From Siphonobacter aquaeclarae (GTDB taxonomy: Bacteria > Bacteroidota > Bacteroidia > Cytophagales > Spirosomataceae): a stretch of 64,000 nucleotides of DNA. Numbering within the stretch: position 1 is the first letter of the stretch; every line of letters begins with the position of its first letter. The DNA lies in the NCBI RefSeq assembly GCF_900103285.1, contig NZ_FNGS01000010.1:62001-126000 (forward strand). Direction: 5' to 3'. This document shows, one piece after another, positions 36,901 through 45,074 of the stretch. A program made the translations under genes and the position numbers. Below the pieces are notes generated by a model. That model was not told the DNA's origin and made no database searches. It saw only the letters and a list, made by a program, of their open reading frames with translations.

Positions 36901-37848
36901 TTGATTTTCGAACGATACTACCGGGCGCCGTCGCGCCAGCCCGGAACAGGTATCGGTCTGGCGCTCGTCCGGGAACTGGTAGAGGTACAGGAAGGGCGAA
37001 TTGAAGTCTGGAGCGAACCCGGAACCGGAACCCGTTTTTCCGTCTGGATACCCTGCCGGCCCGTCGACGATGCAACGACGGAAGCTGCCGGGCAGGAAGG
37101 AGAGCATCATATCCTGCTCGTAGAAGATAACCCGGATCTGATGGCTTTTCTCGCAGGGGCGCTGGGCGACCAATACCGCATCAGCCGGGCCATCGACGGA
37201 GCGCCCGCGCTGGCCCTGGCGCGCGTCGATCCGCCGGATATCATTATCTCAGACGTCATGATGCCGGGTATGGACGGGCTTGAACTGCTCAGGGCGCTAA
37301 AGGCGAACCTGGAAACCAGCCATATTCCGGTACTCCTCCTGACGGCGAAATCGGACCGCGAAAGCCGCCTCGAAGGGTTACTGACAGGAGCAGATGATTA
37401 CCTCACCAAGCCGTTTGTCGTCGAAGAACTGCGCCTGCGGGTCCGGAACCTGATGGACCGGCAGGAGCGGTTCCGGAGTAAGTTTCAGGAGCGGAGCCAT
37501 GCACCGCTTCCGGAGGAATCTGCGGAAGAGGACCCGTTTCTTACCCGGGTCTATGCCTTGCTGGAAGAGCAGCTCGACGATTCGTCGGTAGGAGTGGAGT
37601 CGCTGGCGGGGCAATTGGGCATTAGCCGTGTGCACCTTCACCGGAAAATAAAGGCGCTTACGGGTATGACAACGACGGACGTTATCCGGAGTTACCGGCT
37701 GAAACGGGCGGCGGAATTTCTTCGTCAGGGGCTGAACAGTTCGCAAACGGCCTACCGTGTCGGCTTCGAAACCCCCGCCTATTTCGCGCGGTGTTTCCGC
37801 GAGCGGTTCGGCATGACACCGCTGGAGTTTCAGAAGCGGGAGAAATAG
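33922..37848 (+). CDS. Hybrid two-component sensor / AraC-type regulator (HTCS)
   Basis: 1308-residue one-polypeptide phosphorelay. A signal peptide (MKLLFTRLLGVLCAVWCISM) precedes a periplasmic sensor of two seven-bladed propellers built from repeats such as GFVWIGTRNGLARYDG and DAGYFWLSTNKGICQFHP, a Y_Y_Y domain (about 680-765), a helix (about 770-790), a histidine kinase with FSNIAHEFRTPL (His about 830) and NLVSNAVKY, a receiver with ISDVMMPGMDG (Asp about 1110), and a C-terminal AraC domain. I chose ATG 33922 because it opens a signal peptide. Such regulators usually adjoin susCD glycan loci; this one does not. Confidence 0.95.
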   Translation: MKLLFTRLLGVLCAVWCISMTSQAQILPGVTHPKRILTPREGLPQSFVSGLVQSRDGFVWIGTRNGLARYDGRQFRLFQHRLHDSTTLSSNVIASLFLDQRDRVWIQYENEAIDVLDPQTERLEHISLRPVFRKAPRTFIRQGLLADRAGNTWGIERGNGVWRYDLQRGEVQHFDRKTIGSDTAKGFLEDRAGCIWILTLRGLYCLEPGKNTPKHVVLPVTPMFGTSQTMSADAVGMFERTNGEILFSGCHHLFFFHPKKKTFRSLPLPKFTNKAVRWYQAGRDGKEYFELDGSVYQYGDAQGIVHVGETSLTHFRESFAFLVDQSGLIWLGTNAAGIHQIDLTSPFFRSFPNNRSFHADLFQKRFGLSVSALADWPEDDPEFQLTSYVFRTVYDSRKRLWMGIRDRIGRFDERTNKLALLPPVPHVREPHDHMPGLRGLAVDPGGSLWVVGDNGFLASYDSARRQWVPFVDPGFIRKAIHPLTIPADIEVDDRHIWITTEAHGLLCIDRKTKQLRQFTRERFPQLLPTNQLIGIEKDPTDPNLFWIGSYEGLVCFNRHTCRSRIFTPENGLPDNTIYSILADDAGYFWLSTNKGICQFHPRSFQIRVFRTVDGLPGDEFNRFHHLRLPDGTLAFGGTEGWVHFNPVRLHTDGFSPRVMLTDVRVNNVSIDRQLNATILNSGKDWELPFDQNSLTFEFAGLQFNQPQKLQYRYQLEGYDDAWVYAGNTPSAHYTKLPPGRYVFLVNATNTTGRWSPHVKRLSIVVRPPFWRTWWAYLGYACVAGGLLWLYIRYRINEERLQQAVSLREKEAEQLRRMDEMKGHFFSNIAHEFRTPLALILAPAELLRQELTDPRQTGWVSAIERNAAQLLGLIGQLMDLAKLESGMMMTEEVRGSLSGIVSGVVASFEAKSALRQVKLHLRDTLGDRAFWFDPDKWERIVYNLVSNAVKYCGEAGEVTVTLTDDPAPEGTGNRPGVWLIVEDTGAGIAKEQLPLIFERYYRAPSRQPGTGIGLALVRELVEVQEGRIEVWSEPGTGTRFSVWIPCRPVDDATTEAAGQEGEHHILLVEDNPDLMAFLAGALGDQYRISRAIDGAPALALARVDPPDIIISDVMMPGMDGLELLRALKANLETSHIPVLLLTAKSDRESRLEGLLTGADDYLTKPFVVEELRLRVRNLMDRQERFRSKFQERSHAPLPEESAEEDPFLTRVYALLEEQLDDSSVGVESLAGQLGISRVHLHRKIKALTGMTTTDVIRSYRLKRAAEFLRQGLNSSQTAYRVGFETPAYFARCFRERFGMTPLEFQKREK

Positions 37849-37902
37849 ATGGACTTGGTATAGACAGGTTACCTTATGAACAGGAATGGTAACATCTGTG
37901 AC

Positions 37903-37932
37903 ATTGTTCGGGCCTTCAGCCTGTTACGTTTG
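37903..37932 (+). promoter_or_regulatory. Bacteroidota promoter upstream of the zinc-ribbon gene
   Basis: ATTG (37903-37906), 18-nt spacer, TACGTTTG (37925-37932). The -7 box is an exact match; the -33 box has one mismatch. It lies 64 bp before the ATG at 37997. Confidence 0.55.
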
Positions 37933-37996
37933 TATCAGTCAATCGGCGGCCGGCAGCGGCCGGCGATCGCGGAACCCGCCCTTAAACAGAGTCGTC

Positions 37997-38164
37997 ATGT
38001 TACGTTTTTCCGCTTCGTCGGTTTGTCCGCGCTGCCAGGCGACGGAAACAGAACGCCGGCCTCGCCCCTTTTTCGTCAGGTACCCGTTGTTTTTTGTGAA
38101 CGTCCGCTATTACCTATGCCTTCGTTGCCGGACAACGTTTGTTACCTGGCCACGCAAACGCTGA
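37997..38164 (+). CDS. Small zinc-ribbon protein of unknown function
   Basis: 55-residue protein with two CxxC knuckles, CPRC (10-13) and CLRC (41-44), 27 residues apart, as in a zinc ribbon. Between them is a basic and then aromatic stretch (FFVRYPLFFVNVRYY), and the C-terminus is basic (WPRKR). No signal peptide. A good promoter lies 64 bp upstream and a strong terminator at 38289-38318 downstream, so it looks like a single-gene transcript. No family name comes to mind. A long overlapping frame in another phase starting at 37876 lacks such features and is rejected. Confidence 0.55.
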   Translation: MLRFSASSVCPRCQATETERRPRPFFVRYPLFFVNVRYYLCLRCRTTFVTWPRKR

Positions 38165-38288
38165 ACACCACACCTTTATTTATATCACCTGTACAATGGT
38201 CTTTTCCCAACGGGTGTCGTCACAGGGTTGCTGAGAGGATCCCCGAGCGGCGAACGGACCGGATTTCCGAGATAAGTAGTCATAAAAA

Positions 38289-38318
38289 TGCCGGCTTTTA
38301 TGGGCCGGCAATTTTTTT
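38289..38318 (+). terminator. Rho-independent terminator
   Basis: TGCCGGC (38289-38295), 8-nt loop, GCCGGCA (38304-38310), then ATTTTTTT. It ends the transcript of the zinc-ribbon gene; with AAAAA on the left it may also serve the convergent macrodomain gene. Confidence 0.85.
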
Positions 38319-38358
38319 GCTGTTTCCCGGAAAGTACCCGGACAACCGACTCTTTCAA

Positions 38359-38865
38359 TTAAATGAGACCGGCATAGAGCGCATAGTTTTCATCGTCAAA
38401 GCAAACGAACACCACGCGGGCTATTTCACGGTTTTCCGCCAGGAAGCCACGTACCGTTCGAACAGCAATTTCCGCCGCCTTTTCTTTGGGAAACCTGTAT
38501 ATGCCGGTACTGATATTGGGAAATGCGATAGTACGTACCGAATGGTCTGCGGCCAGGAGAAGGCTATTGAGATAAGCAGAGGATAGTAAATGCTCCTCGT
38601 TGCTATGGCCATTAGTCCAAACGGGACCGACAGCATGGATAACGAATTTTGCGGGAAGCTTTCCGGCAGTAGTGATAACGGCTTCGCCGACTTTGCAGCC
38701 ACCCTGTCTGTTTCTGATTTTTCGACACTCCTCCAGTATCGCAGATCCGCCGGCTCTGTGAATCGCACCATCTACGCCACCCCCGCCAAGCAGAGAGGTG
38801 TTTGCAGCGTTGACAATAGCATCGACAGCTATTTTCGTAATATCGCCTTTCAGTACCTCAATCAT
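38359..38865 (-). CDS. Macrodomain protein, O-acetyl-ADP-ribose deacetylase type
   Basis: 168-residue single macrodomain (YmdB/MacroD-like) that binds or hydrolyses ADP-ribose derivatives. The conserved loops are present: [20 protein letters not shown] (6-25), [14 protein letters not shown] (27-40) and the phosphate loop [20 protein letters not shown] (about 114-133). The Asn-Ala-Ala-Asn and Gly-Val-Asp residues used in catalysis are intact. Single gene, possibly read with gpmI upstream if the hairpin at 38914-38950 leaks. Confidence 0.95.
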   Translation of the reverse strand: MIEVLKGDITKIAVDAIVNAANTSLLGGGGVDGAIHRAGGSAILEECRKIRNRQGGCKVGEAVITTAGKLPAKFVIHAVGPVWTNGHSNEEHLLSSAYLNSLLLAADHSVRTIAFPNISTGIYRFPKEKAAEIAVRTVRGFLAENREIARVVFVCFDDENYALYAGLI

Positions 38866-38913
38866 AATGAACCTCCATTACAAGATATGAGGCTGTAAGA
38901 TACCTTTTAATAA

Positions 38914-38950
38914 CAGAGTGCCCCGAATGCCTGGCATTCAGGGCACTCTG
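38914..38950. terminator. Hairpin downstream of gpmI
   Basis: 10-bp outer stem (CAGAGTGCCC / GGGCACTCTG), one C-A mismatch, then GAATGCC / GGCATTC. The only strong T run (38953-38960) lies on the plus-strand side, while gpmI is read leftward; on its side there is only TTATTAAAAGG. It may work as an end-protecting structure or as an inefficient terminator. Confidence 0.6.
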
Positions 38951-38971
38951 TCTATTTTTTTCGAACGACTA

Positions 38972-40498
38972 CTAAATCAAACTATTCCCCGTCATAATCT
39001 CCGGCTTCTGAATGCCCATCAGCTCCAGAATCGTCGGAGCGATGTCGCCGAGCTTGCCGTCTTTGACAGACTTGTGCTCGTCGTCGAGCAGGATGCACGG
39101 AACGAGGTTCAGGCTGTGCTGGGTATTGGGGCTGCCGTCGTCGTTGATCATGTAATCGGCATTGCCGTGGTCGGCGAGTACGATGACCGAGTAGCCGCTG
39201 TTGCGTGCCGCCGTAACGACTGCGTTCAGAGACTCATCTACCGATTCACAAGCCTTCACGACGGCTTCGAATACGCCGGTATGGCCCACCATATCGGGGT
39301 TGGCGAAGTTGAGGCAGACAAAATCGGCTTCTCCTTTTTCCAGTTCCGGTACGAGGTGATCGCGTACGTCATACACCGACATTTCGGGCTTAAGATCGTA
39401 CGTGGCGACTTTCGGAGAAGAGCAGAGAATACGGGTTTCTCCTTCAAACGGCTCATTCCGTCCGCCCGAAAAGAAGAACGTAACGTGCGGATATTTTTCG
39501 GTTTCGGCGATCCGGATCTGCTTCTTCCCGGCTTTGGAGATCACTTCTCCAAGGGTAGACGGCAGGTTGGAATCGTCGAAAATGACTTCGACATTGTGGA
39601 ACGACTTGTTGTAGTTGGTCATCGTCAGGTACTTGATGGCCAGCTTGTGCATGCCGTATTCGGGGAAATCTTCCTGCGTGAGGGCTTTTGTGATTTCCTG
39701 GGGGCGGTCGGTCCGGTAGTTGAAGCACAGAACCACATCGCCGTCCTGAATGGTGGCTACGGGCTTGTCGTTTTCGGTCAGAACGATCGGCTTGATAAAC
39801 TCGTCCGTCACGTTTTCCGCGTAGGAAGCCTTGATGGCGTCGAGCAGGCCCGCGGCCGGCGTTGCATGGCCGATACCGTTGACCATGACCTCATAGGCCA
39901 GTTTGATGCGCTCCCAGCGGTTGTCCCGGTCCATGGCGTAGTAACGGCCCGTAACCGAGGCGATCTTTCCGACGGATGTCGTCAGAAACTGCTCCAGATC
40001 GGTCAGAAAACCCAGGCCGGATTTCGGGTCGGTGTCGCGGCCGTCGGTAAAGGCATGGATGAAGACATCCTTCAGACCGTTGTCTTTCGCAACATTGCAA
40101 AGCGCCTTGAGGTGGTTGATGTGGGCGTGTACCCCGCCATCCGAAACCAGCCCGAGGAAGTGAACCGGCTTGTTGTTTTCCTTCGCAAACCGAAGGGCGT
40201 CGGCCAGTACCGGCTCGTGGCGCAGCGTATCCTTTTCGATGGCGTCGTTGAGCCGCACGAGGCTTTGCTTGACCGTCCGTCCGGCGCCGAGGTTCATGTG
40301 CCCGACTTCGGAGTTCCCGAACTGACCTTCAGGAAGCCCGACTTCGGGACCGAACGTCACGAGCGTAGAATGGGGGTACTGGGCAAAGAGCGAATCGTAA
40401 AACGGCGTGTGAGCCGCGAGGATGGCAGAGCGGTCTTCTTCACCTTTTTTGGCGATGCCCCAGCCGTCGAGAATGACTAGCAGAACTTTTTTGCTCAC
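38972..40498 (-). CDS. gpmI: 2,3-bisphosphoglycerate-independent phosphoglycerate mutase
   Basis: Interconverts 3- and 2-phosphoglycerate in glycolysis, with two metal ions and a phosphoserine intermediate. The 508-residue alkaline-phosphatase-superfamily protein has VILDGWG (8-14, metal Asp11), the active serine in GNSEVGHMNLGAGR (Ser63), HAFTDGRDTDPKSG, RYYAMDRDNRWER and the metal triad segments NFANPDMVGHTG and ADHGNAD. Enolase, the next glycolytic step, is encoded 1 kb away on the same strand. A TACCTTTG box lies 33 bp upstream (40531-40538). Confidence 0.97.
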   Translation of the reverse strand: MSKKVLLVILDGWGIAKKGEEDRSAILAAHTPFYDSLFAQYPHSTLVTFGPEVGLPEGQFGNSEVGHMNLGAGRTVKQSLVRLNDAIEKDTLRHEPVLADALRFAKENNKPVHFLGLVSDGGVHAHINHLKALCNVAKDNGLKDVFIHAFTDGRDTDPKSGLGFLTDLEQFLTTSVGKIASVTGRYYAMDRDNRWERIKLAYEVMVNGIGHATPAAGLLDAIKASYAENVTDEFIKPIVLTENDKPVATIQDGDVVLCFNYRTDRPQEITKALTQEDFPEYGMHKLAIKYLTMTNYNKSFHNVEVIFDDSNLPSTLGEVISKAGKKQIRIAETEKYPHVTFFFSGGRNEPFEGETRILCSSPKVATYDLKPEMSVYDVRDHLVPELEKGEADFVCLNFANPDMVGHTGVFEAVVKACESVDESLNAVVTAARNSGYSVIVLADHGNADYMINDDGSPNTQHSLNLVPCILLDDEHKSVKDGKLGDIAPTILELMGIQKPEIMTGNSLI

Positions 40499-40530
40499 GG
40501 TAGGAAGAGAATCAGAAATGGATGATTTGA

Positions 40531-40538
40531 CAAAGGTA
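40531..40538 (-). promoter_or_regulatory. -7 box for gpmI
   Basis: TACCTTTG on the minus strand, giving a leader of about 26 nt; a T-rich GGTTTTTC stands where -33 is expected. Confidence 0.4.
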
Positions 40539-40581
40539 CCCGTCCCGGAGGGAAAAACCGGGTTTTCGCCCTGAAAATGAA

Positions 40582-41064
40582 TCAGACGCGCTGCGATCCG
40601 ATCCAGTCAAGAAAGGCTTCGTTGCATCGCCGGACCATCTGATAGACGTCCTCGAAGGCCGAGTCGTCTTCGTAGTACGGATCGGGGACGGCGGGGACAG
40701 AACCGTCGGTTACTTCCGGATCAAATTTTCCCAGAAGAAACACCTGTCCATTCGAAATATCGCGGGAAAATTTAGCCTGAATGGTGTCAAAATTGGCGTA
40801 ATCCATCGCCACGATGTAGTTGAACTCCTCGAAATCGGCGCGGACAAGCTGACGGCAGCGGTGGGTCAGGATCAGGCCGTGGCTTTCGGCGTTGCGGCGG
40901 GTACGCCGGTCGGGAAGATCGCCGATGTGGTAATTGCTGGTACCGGCCGAATCACACGCGATGCGGTGCGACAGACCCCGTTTTTCAACCAGGTCCCGGA
41001 AGGTAGCTTCAGCGATGGGGGAGCGGCAGATATTGCCGAGGCAGACAAAAAGAACGCGGATCAC
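40582..41064 (-). CDS. Low-molecular-weight protein-tyrosine phosphatase
   Basis: 160-residue phosphatase with the CX5R loop CLGNICRS (Cys8, Arg14) directly after the first strand, and the general-acid motif VPDPYYEDD near the C-terminus. Such enzymes dephosphorylate tyrosine kinases of polysaccharide export or small phospho-metabolites; the target here is unknown. It lies 23 bp downstream of the DivIC-like gene and could be the last gene of an eno-divIC-phosphatase transcript. Confidence 0.95.
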   Translation of the reverse strand: MIRVLFVCLGNICRSPIAEATFRDLVEKRGLSHRIACDSAGTSNYHIGDLPDRRTRRNAESHGLILTHRCRQLVRADFEEFNYIVAMDYANFDTIQAKFSRDISNGQVFLLGKFDPEVTDGSVPAVPDPYYEDDSAFEDVYQMVRRCNEAFLDWIGSQRV

Positions 41065-41087
41065 AGGATGCGGGAGGTTGGAACCGT

Positions 41088-41384
41088 TTACTCAACCGGC
41101 TTTCCCTGCTCGTCGATAAGGACAAACACTTCCTCGTTCTCTTTCTTCATGAGGTACTTTTCCCGGGCAAAGGATTCGAGGGAAGAAGGAGAAGCAGAAA
41201 TGGCCTTGCGCTCGTCGTGAACCCGCACGATTTCTTTTTCCATGAAGGCTTTCTGGTCCTTCAGTTCGCTGAGCTCATTGCCCATTTCCCACTGCTTGTA
41301 CGGATTGTAGTCGCTGATGCAGACCATGCCGAACCAGACCAGAAAAGCAAGAAGCCGGAAGTTAGGGGGCCACAAACGAGACAT
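41088..41384 (-). CDS. Septum formation initiator family protein (FtsB/DivIC-like)
   Basis: 98-residue bitopic membrane protein: one N-terminal helix (LLAFLVWFGMVCIS, 11-24) and a coiled coil (about 35-62, NELSELKDQKAFMEKEIVRV), then the family segment FAREKYLMKKENEEVFVL. It would join the FtsQ-FtsL-FtsB-type complex at the division site. Its position just after enolase is the usual Bacteroidota order, which supports the assignment. A 28-bp hairpin separates it from eno. Confidence 0.88.
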   Translation of the reverse strand: MSRLWPPNFRLLAFLVWFGMVCISDYNPYKQWEMGNELSELKDQKAFMEKEIVRVHDERKAISASPSSLESFAREKYLMKKENEEVFVLIDEQGKPVE

Positions 41385-41418
41385 AGGAGAGGGAGGTTAC
41401 GGCCTTGAGAGAGTTGCT

Positions 41419-41481
41419 TTAAGTTTTAGGCTATAAGCTGTAGGCACTTCTGATGCCTACAGCTTATAGCCTAAAGCTTAA
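41419..41481. repeat. 28-bp inverted repeat between eno and divIC
   Basis: Arms 41419-41446 and 41454-41481 pair over 28 positions with a single non-Watson-Crick pair, around a 7-nt loop (cttctga). It begins 8 bp after the eno stop and has no U tract on the eno side. Likely a transcript-end hairpin. Confidence 0.85.
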
Positions 41482-41489
41482 TGCCCGAA

Positions 41490-42782
<1,293 letters not shown>

Positions 42783-42880
42783 TTAGATGACACAGTTGAG
42801 ACCTCGCGAAAACCGGAGAAACAATCTTGTCCGGAAAAACTCCGGAGCCGGATGTGTTGATCCTTGCGGAATTTCGACCG

Positions 42881-42888
42881 CAAATGTA
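42881..42888 (-). promoter_or_regulatory. -7 box candidate for eno
   Basis: TACATTTG on the minus strand, an exact TAnnTTTG match; expected leader of about 104 nt. No clear -33 box. Confidence 0.35.
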
Positions 42889-42958
42889 ACGGATTTTGAG
42901 AATGGTGACCTAGCGGAAATGCCGAAAAAGCACCAGGCTCAGCAAATAAAGAACGGGT

Positions 42959-43603
42959 CTACCTGCCTTCTTCCTGCGAAAGCTTCTGCCATTGCCGGAG
43001 ATAACAAACGAGCATGTCGAGGCCTTTTTCAAAATGCTCGTTATTCGGAATAACAATGTCGGCGTTGGCTTTGTACGGTTTGATGTACTTCTGATACGTC
43101 GGCCGGACATGGTGCTCCCAACGGTAGAGAACGTCGTTGATATCGTATCCGCGCTCATCTGCATCCCGGCGGATCCGGCGGTTCAGCTTGATTTTGTTTT
43201 TCGCGGCGATGAATACCTTCAGGTCGAGCAGGTTCGCAATTTCCTCGAAATAAAATACGAAGATTCCTTCTACAACGATGATCGGCGTCGGGTAAAACAA
43301 CAGCTCCCGCGGCACGATATCCGGGTTGTTGAAGGTGTACTCCTTCTTCCGGACGACCGTCCCTTCGCGCAGGTCATGGATATGCTGGGCGTAGAGCTTG
43401 AAATCGATCGATTCGGGTAAGTCGAAGTTGTGGACGCCGTGCTGGTCCAGCGGTACTTCGTGAAGCGGACGGTAATAATTATCCTGTGAGATGAGCGTGA
43501 TCTGATCTTCCGGAAAAGCTGCCAGAAGACTATTCAGAAACAACGTTTTGCCCGACGCACTACCACCGGTAATGCCAACAATAAAAGGTTTGGGGGACTG
43601 CAT
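42959..43603 (-). CDS. udk: Uridine kinase
   Basis: Phosphorylates uridine or cytidine in pyrimidine salvage. The 214-residue P-loop kinase has GITGGSASGKT (10-20), ISQDNYYRPL, the nucleoside-binding HNFDLPESIDFKLY and the lid segment RRIRRDADERGYDIND. Length is normal. It complements upp at 2836. A TACCTTTG box (43623-43630) lies 20 bp before the start, giving a very short leader. Confidence 0.96.
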   Translation of the reverse strand: MQSPKPFIVGITGGSASGKTLFLNSLLAAFPEDQITLISQDNYYRPLHEVPLDQHGVHNFDLPESIDFKLYAQHIHDLREGTVVRKKEYTFNNPDIVPRELLFYPTPIIVVEGIFVFYFEEIANLLDLKVFIAAKNKIKLNRRIRRDADERGYDINDVLYRWEHHVRPTYQKYIKPYKANADIVIPNNEHFEKGLDMLVCYLRQWQKLSQEEGR

Positions 43604-43622
43604 CTATTCTTGATTTCCAGCG

Positions 43623-43630
43623 CAAAGGTA
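43623..43630 (-). promoter_or_regulatory. -7 box for udk
   Basis: TACCTTTG on the minus strand, 20 bp from the ATG; no -33 TTTG at the expected distance. Confidence 0.35.
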
Positions 43631-43685
43631 CAAAAGAACCCCCGGTTCCGGCACGTTGTTTCGCATCAGAACCGGGAGAGCCGGA

Positions 43686-44990
43686 TCAATACTGGGCGTG
43701 AACGGCGGTCAGAATGCGCTCTGTTTCCCTGCGGATCTCGCTGGTCGGCCGCACAAAATTGTTGTTCATGAAGCTGAAAGCGAAGGTTTTGCCGCTCTTC
43801 GTCGTCAGGTATCCGCTCAGGTTGTACACGCCGTTGAGCGAGCCGGATTTGGCAAACACATACGGTTCTCCGTCCGGGGTCTTGAAGTAGTTGCGGATGG
43901 TGCCGGTTTTTCCGCCCACCGCGAGCAGCGGAAATACCCGCTCGCGCGGCGCCGTCTGCAGGATTTTGGTAAGGAGAACGATGATATCCCGCGGCGTGAA
44001 CAGGTTGAACCGGGAAAGGCCCGATCCGTCTACCCACGAAGCTTTGTCGGGCAGGTCGGCCAGGTGATTTTTCAGGACATAGTCGATGGCCGTACTGCTT
44101 TTCAGCGGCTGCTCCAGCCGGGAGGCAACCAGCAGCAAAATCTGCTCCGCCATAAAATTATCGGAGGGCTGAAGCATGTGTTTGTAGAGGCTGTCGGACG
44201 GAACGGAGCGCAGGCTCTGATAAGCCGGGCTGCTGAAGGTTTGTACCGTGCCGACGGATTTACCCGTCGCTTCCTGCAACAGTTTGACGGTCAGCGCCGG
44301 AGACGTACGGTAGGGAACGTCCTGCTCATATCCTCCCGCAACAGGTACTGCCGTCGCATGAAAATCATTGGTCATAAAGTCCCGCCGTACTGAAAACCGG
44401 TTGCCCGGTAAATCAGGTATCAGCTCGAAAAACCGGGGCATATAGCTAAGGCTACCGGCCTGTTTTCCCGAAAAACGAACCACATTTCCATATAGCGGTA
44501 GGGCCGAAAGCTCTGCCTGGTAGTAGTCGTTGTAATCGTCCCAGGCCCAGCCGGAGCCCCAGGCATCCTGCTCAAACCGGCCCGGCCAGTAGACGAGCGT
44601 TTCGGAACGGGATTTGAGAAAATCAATCGCGCGGCTTCCGCCATAGTTGAGGTTCAGCAGGGTAGGGTCGCCCGTTCCCCAGAAAATGAGGGAATCATTC
44701 CGGACGATATACCGGAGCGCTTCCACCGAATCACCGAGCGTTTTCAGGCCGGCGAAAAAGGTGAACAGTTTGGTATTGGATGCCGGCGTGAAGTATTTGT
44801 CTGCCTGGTATTCGTAAACCGGCTTCCCGGTACCGAGGTCGTACAAGGCAAAACCGGTATGATGCGGGCCGAGAACGGCGGATGTCCACAGGGTATCCAT
44901 CGGAGGTCCCTGGACAGAAGCGGCTTTCCGGTGAACCGTACAGGCAAAGGATCCCAGTACAAGGAAAAGATAAAGGAAGAAGTGTTTCAT
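43686..44990 (-). CDS. dacB: D-alanyl-D-alanine carboxypeptidase / endopeptidase, PBP4 (DacB) type
   Basis: Periplasmic serine peptidase of peptidoglycan remodelling, 434 residues from the ATG at 44990, where an N-terminal export signal begins (MKHFFLYLFLVLGSFACTVH). The Cys after SFA may be lipid-modified, but the box is weak. Active-site motifs of the S13 family are all visible: SNTK (Ser71-Lys74), SDN in MLQPSDNFMAEQ and KTGT in AVGGKTGTIRNYF. The frame extends nine codons further upstream, which would place residues before the signal and is unlikely. Confidence 0.93.
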   Translation of the reverse strand: MKHFFLYLFLVLGSFACTVHRKAASVQGPPMDTLWTSAVLGPHHTGFALYDLGTGKPVYEYQADKYFTPASNTKLFTFFAGLKTLGDSVEALRYIVRNDSLIFWGTGDPTLLNLNYGGSRAIDFLKSRSETLVYWPGRFEQDAWGSGWAWDDYNDYYQAELSALPLYGNVVRFSGKQAGSLSYMPRFFELIPDLPGNRFSVRRDFMTNDFHATAVPVAGGYEQDVPYRTSPALTVKLLQEATGKSVGTVQTFSSPAYQSLRSVPSDSLYKHMLQPSDNFMAEQILLLVASRLEQPLKSSTAIDYVLKNHLADLPDKASWVDGSGLSRFNLFTPRDIIVLLTKILQTAPRERVFPLLAVGGKTGTIRNYFKTPDGEPYVFAKSGSLNGVYNLSGYLTTKSGKTFAFSFMNNNFVRPTSEIRRETERILTAVHAQY

Positions 44991-45074
44991 CGGGGAAAGG
45001 GAATCTCCCCCAAACATAAAGAAAAAGCACCGGAAACAGGGGGTCTCCGGTGCTTGCTGGCAAGTATTGTTTTC

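Noticed and set aside
37876-38586. 236-codon plus-strand frame overlapping the zinc-ribbon gene and macrodomain gene
   Set aside because: Crosses the terminator at 38289 and runs antisense to the macrodomain gene; no family signal.
38918-40480. 520-codon open frame on the plus strand, opposite gpmI
   Set aside because: It mirrors the strongly biased codons of gpmI, has no ribosome site, family motif or export signal, and gpmI is unambiguous.
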